Below, in pieces: positions 1-5,933 of a DNA stretch of 8,646 nt. Under the pieces are notes generated by a model, which saw only the letters and a program-made list of their open reading frames with translations, was not told the origin of the DNA and did not search any database. The DNA comes from JBDRGC01 sp043818215 (lineage in GTDB: Bacteria; Chloroflexota; Anaerolineae; Anaerolineales; UBA11858), in NCBI GenBank assembly GCA_043818215.1, contig JBDRGC010000104.1, forward strand, positions 1 through 8,646, in the 5' to 3' direction. How positions within the stretch are numbered: position 1 is the first letter of the stretch; every line of letters starts with the position of its first letter. The position numbers and the translations under genes are program-made.

Positions 1-46
1 GCGGATTTGCGCGGATTAAAAACAAAAATAATCCGCGTAAATCCGC
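1..46. repeat. Inverted repeat at the left edge
   Basis: Arms at 1-18 and 29-46 are reverse complements with one G/T mismatch, separated by an A-rich loop. The motif is built from GCGGATT/AATCCGC words that recur in the tRNA spacer at 290-358, so it looks like a dispersed palindromic repeat. It may be cut by the window edge. The stretch 47-150 holds no gene; the words TACTCCC(T/C)AAAAT appear twice in it (about 92-105 and 132-144) with no clear role. Confidence 0.6.
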
Positions 47-151
47 TCAATCCGAAAATTCCGCGTTCTATTCCTACGATGGCTGAGTAGTTACTCCCTA
101 AAATACTATAGTGCCCTATGGGTTGAGATGATACTCCCCAAAATCAAAAAA

Positions 152-182
152 GGAGTGCCAGTCATCAGATGACTGGTACTCC
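152..182 (-). terminator. Intrinsic terminator of the tRNA operon
   Basis: Arms 152-164 and 170-182 form a long hairpin with one G-U type mismatch and a five-base loop. On the minus strand it is followed at once by TTTTTT (A run at 146-151). It lies about 25 bases past the 3' end of tRNA-Cys, as expected for the end of that transcript. The plus side is also T-rich (ATTTTT after 182), so it could work in both directions. Confidence 0.85.
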
Positions 183-207
183 ATTTTTAAAATCTTACTT
201 GCACTTG

Positions 208-278
<71 letters not shown>

Positions 279-289
279 AGTCTTATTGC

Positions 290-358
290 AAATTGCGGAC
301 TGCGGATTGACGAATGCAAGTATTCGATCCGCAATCATCATTCCACAATCCGCAATTT
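290..358. repeat. Nested palindromic repeat in the tRNA spacer
   Basis: The Gly-Cys spacer (279-362) is filled by a nested hairpin: outer arms 290-299 and 349-358 (AAATTGCGGA and its complement), inner arms 301-307 and 327-333 (TGCGGAT/ATCCGCA), innermost arms 311-315 and 322-326. It shares TGCGGATT words with the left-edge repeat. Because it lies inside the operon it must be transcribed with the tRNA precursor. Confidence 0.7.
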
Positions 359-362
359 TCTG

Positions 363-434
363 AGCGGGCGATGGGATTCGAACCCATGGCCTTCTCCTTG
401 GCAAGGAGACGTTATACCACTTAACTACGCCCGC
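363..434 (-). tRNA. tRNA-Gly (GCC)
   Basis: On the minus strand the acceptor arms GCGGGCG (428-434) and CGCCCGC (364-370) pair fully. The anticodon stem TCTCC/GGAGA holds the loop TTGCCAA, giving anticodon GCC. The T loop GGTTCGAATCC is intact, the discriminator at 363 is U as is usual for tRNA-Gly, and CCA is not encoded. It is the middle gene of the Phe-Gly-Cys operon, 20 bases after tRNA-Phe. Confidence 0.95.
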
Positions 435-454
435 GTATTCGGTTAGACCGAGAG

Positions 455-527
455 TGCCGAGAGCCAGAATCGAACTGGCGACACCGCAATTTTCAGTCGC
501 GTGCTCTACCAACTGAGCTATCTCGGC
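455..527 (-). tRNA. tRNA-Phe (GAA)
   Basis: On the minus strand the acceptor arms GCCGAGA (521-527) and TCTCGGC (456-462) pair fully. The D arm AGCTCAGTTGGTAGAGC is canonical. The anticodon loop CTGAAAA gives anticodon GAA, and the T arm GCCAG-TTCGATT-CTGGC is intact. The discriminator is A and CCA is not encoded. It is the first tRNA of the operon, about 25 bases past the expected transcription start. Confidence 0.96.
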
Positions 528-556
528 TTGGCGCGTCTTTGTTCAACGCAGCCCAA

Positions 557-585
557 ATTTTACTCGCGGGGTGCATGATTGTCAA
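557..585 (-). promoter_or_regulatory. Promoter of the tRNA operon
   Basis: Read on the minus strand, a perfect -35 box TTGACA (580-585) is followed by a 17-base spacer and the -10 box TAAAAT (557-562). Start of transcription would fall near 550, leaving a leader of about 23 bases before tRNA-Phe. Together with the terminator at 152-182 this gives a complete transcription unit. Confidence 0.85.
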
Positions 586-647
586 GCACGGGTAAAAAAC
601 TCTTCCGCTTATCCTCACATCTTGCACTCCCACCATTAACCTCCCGG

Positions 648-656
648 TGGTACAAT
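648..656 (+). promoter_or_regulatory. Possible extended -10 promoter for the peptidase gene
   Basis: TGGTACAAT fits an extended -10 element (TGn plus TACAAT at 651-656). No good -35 box stands at 16-18 bases. The same TGGTAnAAT form occurs at 2185-2193, upstream of the next gene. If used, the mRNA would start near 663 and carry a leader of about 220 bases that includes the palindromic repeat at 762-850. Confidence 0.35.
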
Positions 657-761
657 CCCCCCTCGTGTAGGATTGCCACCCAATGTTTGCCGGAAACTGT
701 CATTGCGAGTATCTCCACATCGCTATTGGCGCTGTTCAATCAGGAAATATATTTATATCGT

Positions 762-850
762 GTCATTGCGAGCCGACGCTTCTCGGTGAAGCAATCTCCT
801 TCTCGCTAAGGAGGAGATTGTTTCGCTCCGCATGCTCCGCTCGCAATGAC
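762..850. repeat. Interspersed palindromic repeat (CATTGCGAG type)
   Basis: Outer arms GTCATTGCGAGC (762-773) and GCTCGCAATGAC (839-850) are perfect complements. Inner arms at 788-799 (GAAGCAATCTCC) and 813-824 differ by one wobble position. A lone outer-arm copy lies at 698-709. This type, with CATTGCGAG ends and an inner GAAGCAATCTC, is a familiar dispersed repeat in several bacterial genomes. It makes the reading frame upstream of 887 look open by chance: translation there is only repeat sequence. Apart from this, 586-886 holds no gene. Confidence 0.8.
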
Positions 851-886
851 AACCGCGAAGTTCGATTGCAGCGGGAGGCCGCGGCT

Positions 887-2176
887 ATGTCTCGTTCATG
901 GGATACTATAAAACGCAGCGCGCATCTGACTGCCATTCTGTTGGCGGCGGTTTTGCTGCTTCAGCGCAGTGTCCTCGAACCGGGAGATAAAGTTGAGCAG
1001 GTGCGCGCCTTCACCCGCCAAATCGAGTTTGACTATGCCGCCTGGGTGTTGGATGCCCTATGGGTCAAGTTAGAGCAGATCGGGCTGGGTGCTGCAGATT
1101 ACGTTGCGGAGGAGAATCAACCCCAAATCGTGTTGGATTACCTGGATTTGGTCGTCCGCATTCAACGGGCGGAAGGTTTTCTCGACGATTACTACGCCGA
1201 TCCCAATCTCATCGATCCCGAAGCTGCCTCGTTGCTGCTGCGCCGGGACCTGGCAGGACTCTACGCTCAACGGGAGCAACAGGCCCCCCTGGCAGAATCT
1301 ATCATCCAAAGCCAGCTCGGCGCCGTGGTCGCGGACCTGGGGTTGACCTTCGGGGGGCAGCCCATCCCCCCGGTGCTGTATCACGTCACCCCGCTGCCGC
1401 TGGCCCTGATCGTCTCCCCGCGGGAGGTCATCCGCCAGGACGCCGATGTCTCATTGCATCCCAATATCACTGTCGACCAGCGTGCGGCTCTCGAAGAGCA
1501 GATAGATCAGTCGCTGGATGTCTCCTCGCTGATCGTCAATATCGGCGGAGTGGGGCTGTATCCCACTATGGTGATGCAAACCAGCAATATCAACTGGCTG
1601 GCCGAAGTCGTCTCTCACGAGTGGACGCATAATATTCTGACCCTGCGCCCCCTGGGAGCCAGTTACTACGTCAGCCCGGAACTGCGCACCATGAACGAGA
1701 CCGCCGCTAATATCTCCGGCAAAGAGATCGGCTCGGCAATCATCGCGCGATTCTATCCGCAATTCGTCCCGCCTCCGCCTGCCGACCCCGCTGCACTTGC
1801 GCCGCCCGCTTCGACCGCGCTCAACACGGAGACTGAACCGCCCCCCTTCGACTTCCGGGACGCAATGCACGCAACCCGCGTCACCGCCGACGAATTGCTG
1901 ACCGCAGGCCAGATCGAAGAAGCCGAAGCCTATATGGAGGCCCGCCGCCTGGTCTTTTGGGAGAACGGCTACCGTATCCGTAAGCTAAACCAGGCTTACT
2001 TTGCCTTCCACGGAGCCTATGCCGATGTCCCCGGTGGAGCCGCTGGCGAGGACCCGGTGGGGGCTGCCGTGCGGGAACTGCGCGCCCAGAGTCCCTCCCT
2101 GGCGGCCTTTCTAAACCGGATGTCGTGGATGTGGACTTTCGAGCAATTGCAAACCGCCGTCGCGGAAGAAAAATGA
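887..2176 (+). CDS. Membrane-anchored putative zinc metallopeptidase (HExxH)
   Basis: A protein of 429 residues that I do not recognise as a named family. The frame stays open upstream to 683, but that part is repeat sequence. I chose the ATG at 887 because GGGAGG at 873-878 stands 8 bases before it and an N-terminal membrane segment follows (about residues 11-26). The remainder is probably outside the cytoplasm. The key motif is H244-E245-W-T-H248, followed by N270-E271-T-A-A-N, which fits a gluzincin-type site: two His ligands, a catalytic Glu and a third Glu ligand 23 residues on. A Pro/Ala-rich stretch (about residues 290-315) lies after the motif. The frame ends in TGA, showing that TGA is a normal stop here. 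Substrate and role are unknown; a chance HExxH is possible, but the downstream Glu in a helix-like context argues against it. Confidence 0.85.
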   Translation: MSRSWDTIKRSAHLTAILLAAVLLLQRSVLEPGDKVEQVRAFTRQIEFDYAAWVLDALWVKLEQIGLGAADYVAEENQPQIVLDYLDLVVRIQRAEGFLDDYYADPNLIDPEAASLLLRRDLAGLYAQREQQAPLAESIIQSQLGAVVADLGLTFGGQPIPPVLYHVTPLPLALIVSPREVIRQDADVSLHPNITVDQRAALEEQIDQSLDVSSLIVNIGGVGLYPTMVMQTSNINWLAEVVSHEWTHNILTLRPLGASYYVSPELRTMNETAANISGKEIGSAIIARFYPQFVPPPPADPAALAPPASTALNTETEPPPFDFRDAMHATRVTADELLTAGQIEEAEAYMEARRLVFWENGYRIRKLNQAYFAFHGAYADVPGGAAGEDPVGAAVRELRAQSPSLAAFLNRMSWMWTFEQLQTAVAEEK

Positions 2177-2184
2177 TACTTTTC

Positions 2185-2193
2185 TGGTAGAAT
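2185..2193 (+). promoter_or_regulatory. Possible extended -10 promoter of the selenoprotein gene
   Basis: TGGTAGAAT (TGn plus TAGAAT) lies just after the peptidase stop codon, with no convincing -35 box. Transcription would begin near 2200 and the leader of about 98 bases would contain the 23-bp palindrome at 2220-2268 and the ribosome binding site at 2285-2290. Evidence is the motif and its position only. Confidence 0.35.
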
Positions 2194-2219
2194 TGGCGAA
2201 ATCTATTCAACAGGACTTC

Positions 2220-2268
2220 GCAGTTCAAGGTGCGACGCACTTCTAAAGTGCGTCGCACCTTGAACTGC
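2220..2268. repeat. Perfect 23-bp palindrome with 3-base loop
   Basis: Arms 2220-2242 and 2246-2268 are perfect complements around the loop CTA. The core is AAGGTGCGACGCACTT. No T run follows on the plus strand, so it is not a canonical intrinsic terminator for the peptidase gene. It could be a mobile palindromic repeat, a 3'-end stabiliser for the upstream mRNA, or a structured leader element of the selenoprotein mRNA, 30 bases before its start codon. Confidence 0.85.
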
Positions 2269-2297
2269 ATATGTCTTATTCAAATAGGAGAAACTTT

Positions 2298-3608
2298 ATG
2301 TACAAAAAAATATTAGTTTTATTGGTATTAATTCCTCTGCTGCTAACAGCCTGCGGCGGGGGCCAACAGACTCCGGTGGAGGAGGCTATCGTTACTGAGG
2401 AGGCTGCTCTGGCCCCCACAAATACGGCTGCCATTCTGCCCACCGAAGTCCCACAGGTCGAGGTTGAAGCAGCGACAGAGACTGCGCCTCCCGCATCCGG
2501 CCCTGTTAGTGAATGTACGATGGTCAGTGCATTGCCAGACCCTCCGGCCGAATATGCGAATCTCTTCACCATAACCGAAGATGACTGGGTTCACGGTTCC
2601 GACACCGCTGCGTTAACCATCATCGAATACGCCGACTTCCAGTGACCATACTGTGCCCAAATTGCGCCCGTGTTGGCGCAACTCGAAACTGCATTCCCCG
2701 ACGATTTACGCTTCGTCTACCGCCACTTCCCACTGGTCAGCATCCACGATAAAGCCCTGCTTTCCACCCAGGCCGCCGAGGCTGCCGGACTGCAAGGCAA
2801 ATTCTGGGAGATGTACAATTTTCTATATGCGAACTTCTCCGAATGGGCCGATCTCTCCGTGGAACAATTCCAGGAATGGCTGCTCGAAAATGCTGCCGGT
2901 TTAGAATTGGACACCGACCAATTCGAAGCCGATCTTACCAGCGATGAACTCGCATCCCTGGCTCGAAACGCCTGGGAATATGGACAAGAGGCCGGCATCG
3001 GTGGTACGCCGTTCTTTTTCGTCAACGGTATCCCTTACAACGGGCCAATGGATGTTGCCAACATAGCAACTCTCATCGAATTGATCAAGTTGAAAGAAAA
3101 GCAGTTCACCATCTGCCCTCCCATGACCATTGATCCCCTCAAGCAATATATCGCCACTATCCAAACCGAAAAAGGCGATATTGTGCTGGAACTCTTCCCC
3201 GATGTGGCGCCGTTAGCGGTGAATAGTTTCGTCTTCCTGGTAGAAAACGGCTGGTTCGATGACGTCACCTTCCACCGCGTGCTGCCCGGGTTCATGGCCC
3301 AGGCTGGCGATCCCACCGGCACAGGAATAGGCGGCCCCGGGTATGCCTTCAAAACCGAGACAAGTCCCGATCTGATCTTCGACCGCGAGGGTCTGGTGGC
3401 GATGGCCAATGCCGGCCCCGATACCAACGGCAGCCAGTTCTTCATAACCTACGGCCCGGAAGAACAACTGAACGGCAGCTATACCATCTTCGGCGAGGTG
3501 ATCGAGGGGATGGATGTAGCGGAAGCTCTATCACCGCGTGACCCGTCTCAAGGTGCAGGTCTCCCGCCGGGGGATGTGATCATTAGTATCACAATCGAAG
3601 AGCGGTGA
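2298..3608 (+). CDS. Candidate selenoprotein: DsbA-like thioredoxin-fold lipoprotein fused to a cyclophilin (in-frame TGA = Sec116)
   Basis: Read through one TGA (2643-2645) this is a protein of 436 residues. Start: the ATG at 2298 has TAGGAG at 2285-2290, spacer 7, and opens a lipoprotein signal peptide with lipobox LTAC (Cys19); an in-frame ATG at 2271 lacks both. Residues 20-70 are a low-complexity linker. Residues about 95-270 are a DsbA/Com1-type thioredoxin fold: EYADFQ, then TGA, then PYC (119), then YRHFPL and the cis-Pro motif GTPFFFV (Pro238). The TGA replaces the first Cys of the CPYC redox site, giving U-P-Y-C. Residues about 284-436 are a cyclophilin-type peptidyl-prolyl isomerase: FHRVLPGFMAQAGDP (Arg327, Gln335) and NGSQFFITYG. 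Cys73 and Cys273 flank the thioredoxin domain and could pair. Reading frame and family sequence run intact on both sides of the TGA, which argues against decay. Likely role: disulfide exchange and proline isomerisation in exported proteins at the outer face of the membrane. A gene caller would split it into 2298-2645 and 2670-3608. The alternative is a Cys-to-stop mutation or sequencing error. Confidence 0.85.
2662..2681 (+). promoter_or_regulatory. SECIS-like hairpin after the TGA codon
   Basis: Arms TTGCGCC (2662-2668) and GGCGCAA (2675-2681) pair perfectly for 7 bp around the six-base loop CGTGTT. Twenty-three bases separate the TGA from the loop. Bacterial SECIS elements are hairpins within the coding region just after UGA; the published general model asks for an apical loop about 16-37 bases downstream with a G among its first two bases. 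Both hold here (G at loop position 2). The loop does not copy the E. coli fdhF loop, and SelB specificity varies between lineages, so this is a candidate only. Confidence 0.6.
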
Positions 3609-3610
3609 TT

Positions 3611-3679
3611 CGTGAAGCGTGAAGCGTGGTGCGTGATGATTGATGAGTGAGTTCACGCATCACGTTTCACGTTTTCACG
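3611..3679. repeat. Imperfect inverted repeat of GCGTGA words
   Basis: Arms 3611-3635 and 3654-3679 pair over about 25 bp; the differences are G-U wobbles plus one bulged base. It starts two bases after the selenoprotein stop, so it could shape the 3' end of that mRNA, but no T run follows. Built from repeated CGTGAAG/TCACG words, it looks like another dispersed palindrome. Nothing else is evident between 3680 and 3731 except AT-rich sequence. Confidence 0.65.
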
Positions 3680-3731
3680 GAACCGGAACACTTAATTATT
3701 GCCACATCCTATATTACTTCGCTATTGACCA

Positions 3732-5072
3732 ATGCAACAATCCAATCTCCAACCTCCAATACCCAAAGGGCACGATGTCTCTAATCACCAACGACCCATC
3801 CACTGGCCTTCTGTGTGGCAGCTTGGGTTAAGCCTGATCGCGGCCTTGACATTGTGGGGTTTTGCGGCCGCGCTGTTCATGCTGGTGGTGAGTTCATTCT
3901 ACAGCGCATCCATCTCCGGCGTGGAAACCGCTGACCCGTTGCCTCTGCTACTAATGGCCGCAGGAGCCGCCAGTGGGGGTATTTTGCTGATCCCATCGGC
4001 AGGATACGCCTTGCTGCGAATTTTAGGCCGCCCCAACCCAATCAAATTCCAAGTCCGCCGCCCCGGGTTATTGCTCCTTCTGCTACTGCCTCCCGTGGTG
4101 GCGTTGGGACATTGGGTAGCCGGATATTCCAACCTGGCCTGGATAGCCCTGCCTCCTTTGCATGTGATTGCCGCGGGGCTGCCGATTTTGGGGCTGCTTC
4201 TCCTGGGATTGCGCGGCCTGTCCCCCGGCTCTCCCCAACGCGCCTGGGGCATCTTCGGGAGCGGATTGGTGCTGGGGCCGGCTCTCAGCCTGGTAGTCGA
4301 GGCCGCGGCCCTGGCAATCGTCGCCATATTGGGATTCATTTACCTCTCCCGCGATACTATTCTGGTCGAGAAAATCATGGCTCTATCCGAACAACTGCCC
4401 ACCTCGCCAGAATCGGCGGACGCCATCTTAGAACTCCTGGAACCATATCTGTTGCAGCCCGGCACGATCTACCTCGGGCTGGTCTTCGGGGCGATTTTCG
4501 TTCCCCTGATCGAAGAATTGTTCAAACCCATCGGCGTGTGGCTGCTGGTGGGGCGCAACCCGACCGCAGTCCAAGGGTTCGCGGCCGGGCTTATCAGCGG
4601 AGCAGGTTACGCCCTGTTCGAGAACTTTGCTCTCGCGGCAGGCTCAAGCGAAGAATGGAGCGCCATCGTGTTGGCGCGTATGGGCACCAGCTTGATCCAC
4701 ATATTCACCGCCGGGCTGACCGGCTGGGCGCTGGCCCTGGCATGGCGTGAGGGCCGCTATATCCGCCTGGGGGTGACATATCTTGTGGCCGTATCCATCC
4801 ACGCCCTATGGAACGGGCTGGTGATTATGAGTATCGTGCCCGAATTCGTATCTGCCGGAGTCTCGTTCCCAAACATCGTGCTAAACATTGGAAGCGCGGC
4901 TCCTGTGGGATTCATGGTGCTGATTGGGGGCAGCTTTGCCCTGTTATTGATAAGTAACGCTGCCCTTAGGCGTGCTATCACTCCACCCGCGCGCTTGCAG
5001 CCCGGAGCTGCGGATGTAATTTTTACCGACGAGGAAAATCTGACCAATGGAAATCATTTCATACCTGATTGA
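3732..5072 (+). CDS. PrsW-family intramembrane protease
   Basis: A polytopic membrane protein of 446 residues. PrsW-type proteases (known from site-1 cleavage of the RsiW anti-sigma factor in Bacillus) have conserved acidic and His residues in membrane helices. Here the signature lies in the C-terminal half: PLIEELFKPIGVW (Glu261, Glu262, Lys265), GFAAGLISGAGYALFEN (Glu297), LIHIFTAGLTG (His323) and IHALWNGL (His358). The first half (about residues 27-205) adds several hydrophobic helices. The start is uncertain: the ATG at 3732 has no clear ribosome binding site, and residues 1-13 are encoded by a CCAATCTCCAACCTCCAAT-like stretch that resembles a repeat. Family-like sequence begins at about HWPSVWQLG (residue 24). 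The C-terminal tail is polar, and the last 26 bases overlap the next gene, which suggests coupled translation. The substrate is unknown; no anti-sigma factor gene is nearby. Confidence 0.85.
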   Translation: MQQSNLQPPIPKGHDVSNHQRPIHWPSVWQLGLSLIAALTLWGFAAALFMLVVSSFYSASISGVETADPLPLLLMAAGAASGGILLIPSAGYALLRILGRPNPIKFQVRRPGLLLLLLLPPVVALGHWVAGYSNLAWIALPPLHVIAAGLPILGLLLLGLRGLSPGSPQRAWGIFGSGLVLGPALSLVVEAAALAIVAILGFIYLSRDTILVEKIMALSEQLPTSPESADAILELLEPYLLQPGTIYLGLVFGAIFVPLIEELFKPIGVWLLVGRNPTAVQGFAAGLISGAGYALFENFALAAGSSEEWSAIVLARMGTSLIHIFTAGLTGWALALAWREGRYIRLGVTYLVAVSIHALWNGLVIMSIVPEFVSAGVSFPNIVLNIGSAAPVGFMVLIGGSFALLLISNAALRRAITPPARLQPGAADVIFTDEENLTNGNHFIPD

Positions 5073-5691
5073 CCTGTTCCTTCATTTAGATACATATATG
5101 GGAGAGATCATCTCCCAATATGGGATATGGACTTATGCCATCCTATTTTTTGTCATTTTCATGGAAACCGGTTTGGTAGTGACCCCCTTCCTACCCGGGG
5201 ATTCTCTGCTCTTTGCGGCAGGGACATTCGCTGGTTTGGGATATCTGGATGTTTGGGTGCTGTTCATCCTTATGGGTATCGCTGCCGTTTTAGGAGATAC
5301 CGTCAATTACTGGATCGGGCATTATATCGGGCCGCGGGCCTTCAGCGGGAGTATCCGTTTTCTCAAAAAGGAATATCTGGACCGCACCCACGAATTTTAT
5401 GAGAAGCACGGCGGCAAAACCATCATCCTGGCGCGCTTCATCCCCATTATCCGCACCTTTGCGCCCTTCGTGGCTGGTGTCGGTGCGATGACTTACGGAC
5501 ACTTCATCACTTTCAACGTGGTCGGCGGTATATTGTGGGTGGCGATCTTCATTTTCGGTGGTCATTTCTTTGGTAATATTCCCATCGTCAAAGAAAACTT
5601 CGAGTTCGTCATTGTGGCAATTATTGCCATCTCCGTGCTGCCAATGGTGATCGAATTTTTCAAGGCGCGTATTCGGCGATCTGCATCCTAG
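5047..5691 (+). CDS. dedA: DedA-family membrane protein (VTT/SNARE-associated domain)
   Basis: A protein of 214 residues, a typical length for bacterial DedA proteins. Family motifs in order: FMETGLVVTPFLPGDSLLFAAG (about residues 39-60), GDTVNYWIG (about residues 83-91), then FYEKHGGKTIILARFIPIIRTFAPFVAGVGAM (residues 117-148) with the RFxPxxR motif, followed by two hydrophobic helices and a basic tail. DedA proteins act in membrane lipid and proton-motive-force homeostasis; some move undecaprenyl phosphate or phospholipids across the membrane. The exact substrate cannot be read here. The start ATG lies inside the end of the PrsW gene; GAGGA at 5031-5035 is a possible ribosome binding site with a long spacer. 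The two genes are probably one transcript. Confidence 0.92.
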   Translation: MEIISYLIDLFLHLDTYMGEIISQYGIWTYAILFFVIFMETGLVVTPFLPGDSLLFAAGTFAGLGYLDVWVLFILMGIAAVLGDTVNYWIGHYIGPRAFSGSIRFLKKEYLDRTHEFYEKHGGKTIILARFIPIIRTFAPFVAGVGAMTYGHFITFNVVGGILWVAIFIFGGHFFGNIPIVKENFEFVIVAIIAISVLPMVIEFFKARIRRSAS

Positions 5692-5717
5692 GGGAATGTT
5701 GCGTGAATTCGCGACGC

Positions 5718-5827
5718 CCGGCGACTGTAAGTCGCAGCAACAGGAGCGCGAAGCCTGCCTACGCAGGCTGGATACCAGTCCACGAAGGTGGACTTTGTGC
5801 ATTTTGTTTCAGCGACTTGAGTCGCCG
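5718..5827. repeat. Repeat element copy A (inverted ends)
   Basis: A 110-base element that begins CCGGCGACTGTAAGTCGCAG and ends GCGACTTGAGTCGCCG, so its ends are inverted repeats of about 20 bases. Inside are two small hairpins: AGCCTGC/GCAGGCT (5752-5769) and AGTCCAC/GTGGACT (about 5777-5794). The whole would fold into a closed stem with two internal arms. It has the same plan as the three copies at 6423-6838. It lies about 25 bases after the DedA stop codon. Confidence 0.85.
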
Positions 5828-5839
5828 AAGTGCGCGTAT

Positions 5840-5906
5840 CCGGCGACTGTTCACTTGCAGGGATGCGTACATAAAAGTCGCGTACCCGGCGATTGTAAGT
5901 CGCCGG
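5840..5906. repeat. Degenerate and minimal copies of the same repeat
   Basis: At 5840 the element's left end (CCGGCGACTGT) starts again after the linker GCGCGTAT, but the sequence then diverges. At 5886-5906 a minimal hairpin, CCGGCGA and TCGCCGG around TTGTAAG, looks like the two ends joined with the middle lost. These remnants end 28 bases before trmO. The stretch 5692-5933 contains no gene of its own. Confidence 0.6.
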
Positions 5907-5933
5907 AGAGTGTAGAGCGGGTGTTGTACAAGT

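Noticed and set aside
683..886. N-terminal extension of the peptidase to the ATG at 683
   Set aside because: It translates a palindromic interspersed repeat, whereas the ATG at 887 has a ribosome binding site and begins a sensible membrane segment.
2643..2645. TGA as a simple nonsense mutation or evidence of a pseudogene
   Set aside because: The 312 codons after it stay open and keep every family motif, there is no frameshift, and the stop falls exactly on the redox Cys. A single-base error cannot be excluded from sequence alone.
2643..2645. TGA read as Trp (altered genetic code)
   Set aside because: Other genes in the window, including the peptidase at 2176 and the selenoprotein's own end at 3608, use TGA as their terminal stop, and Trp at this site would remove the redox Cys.
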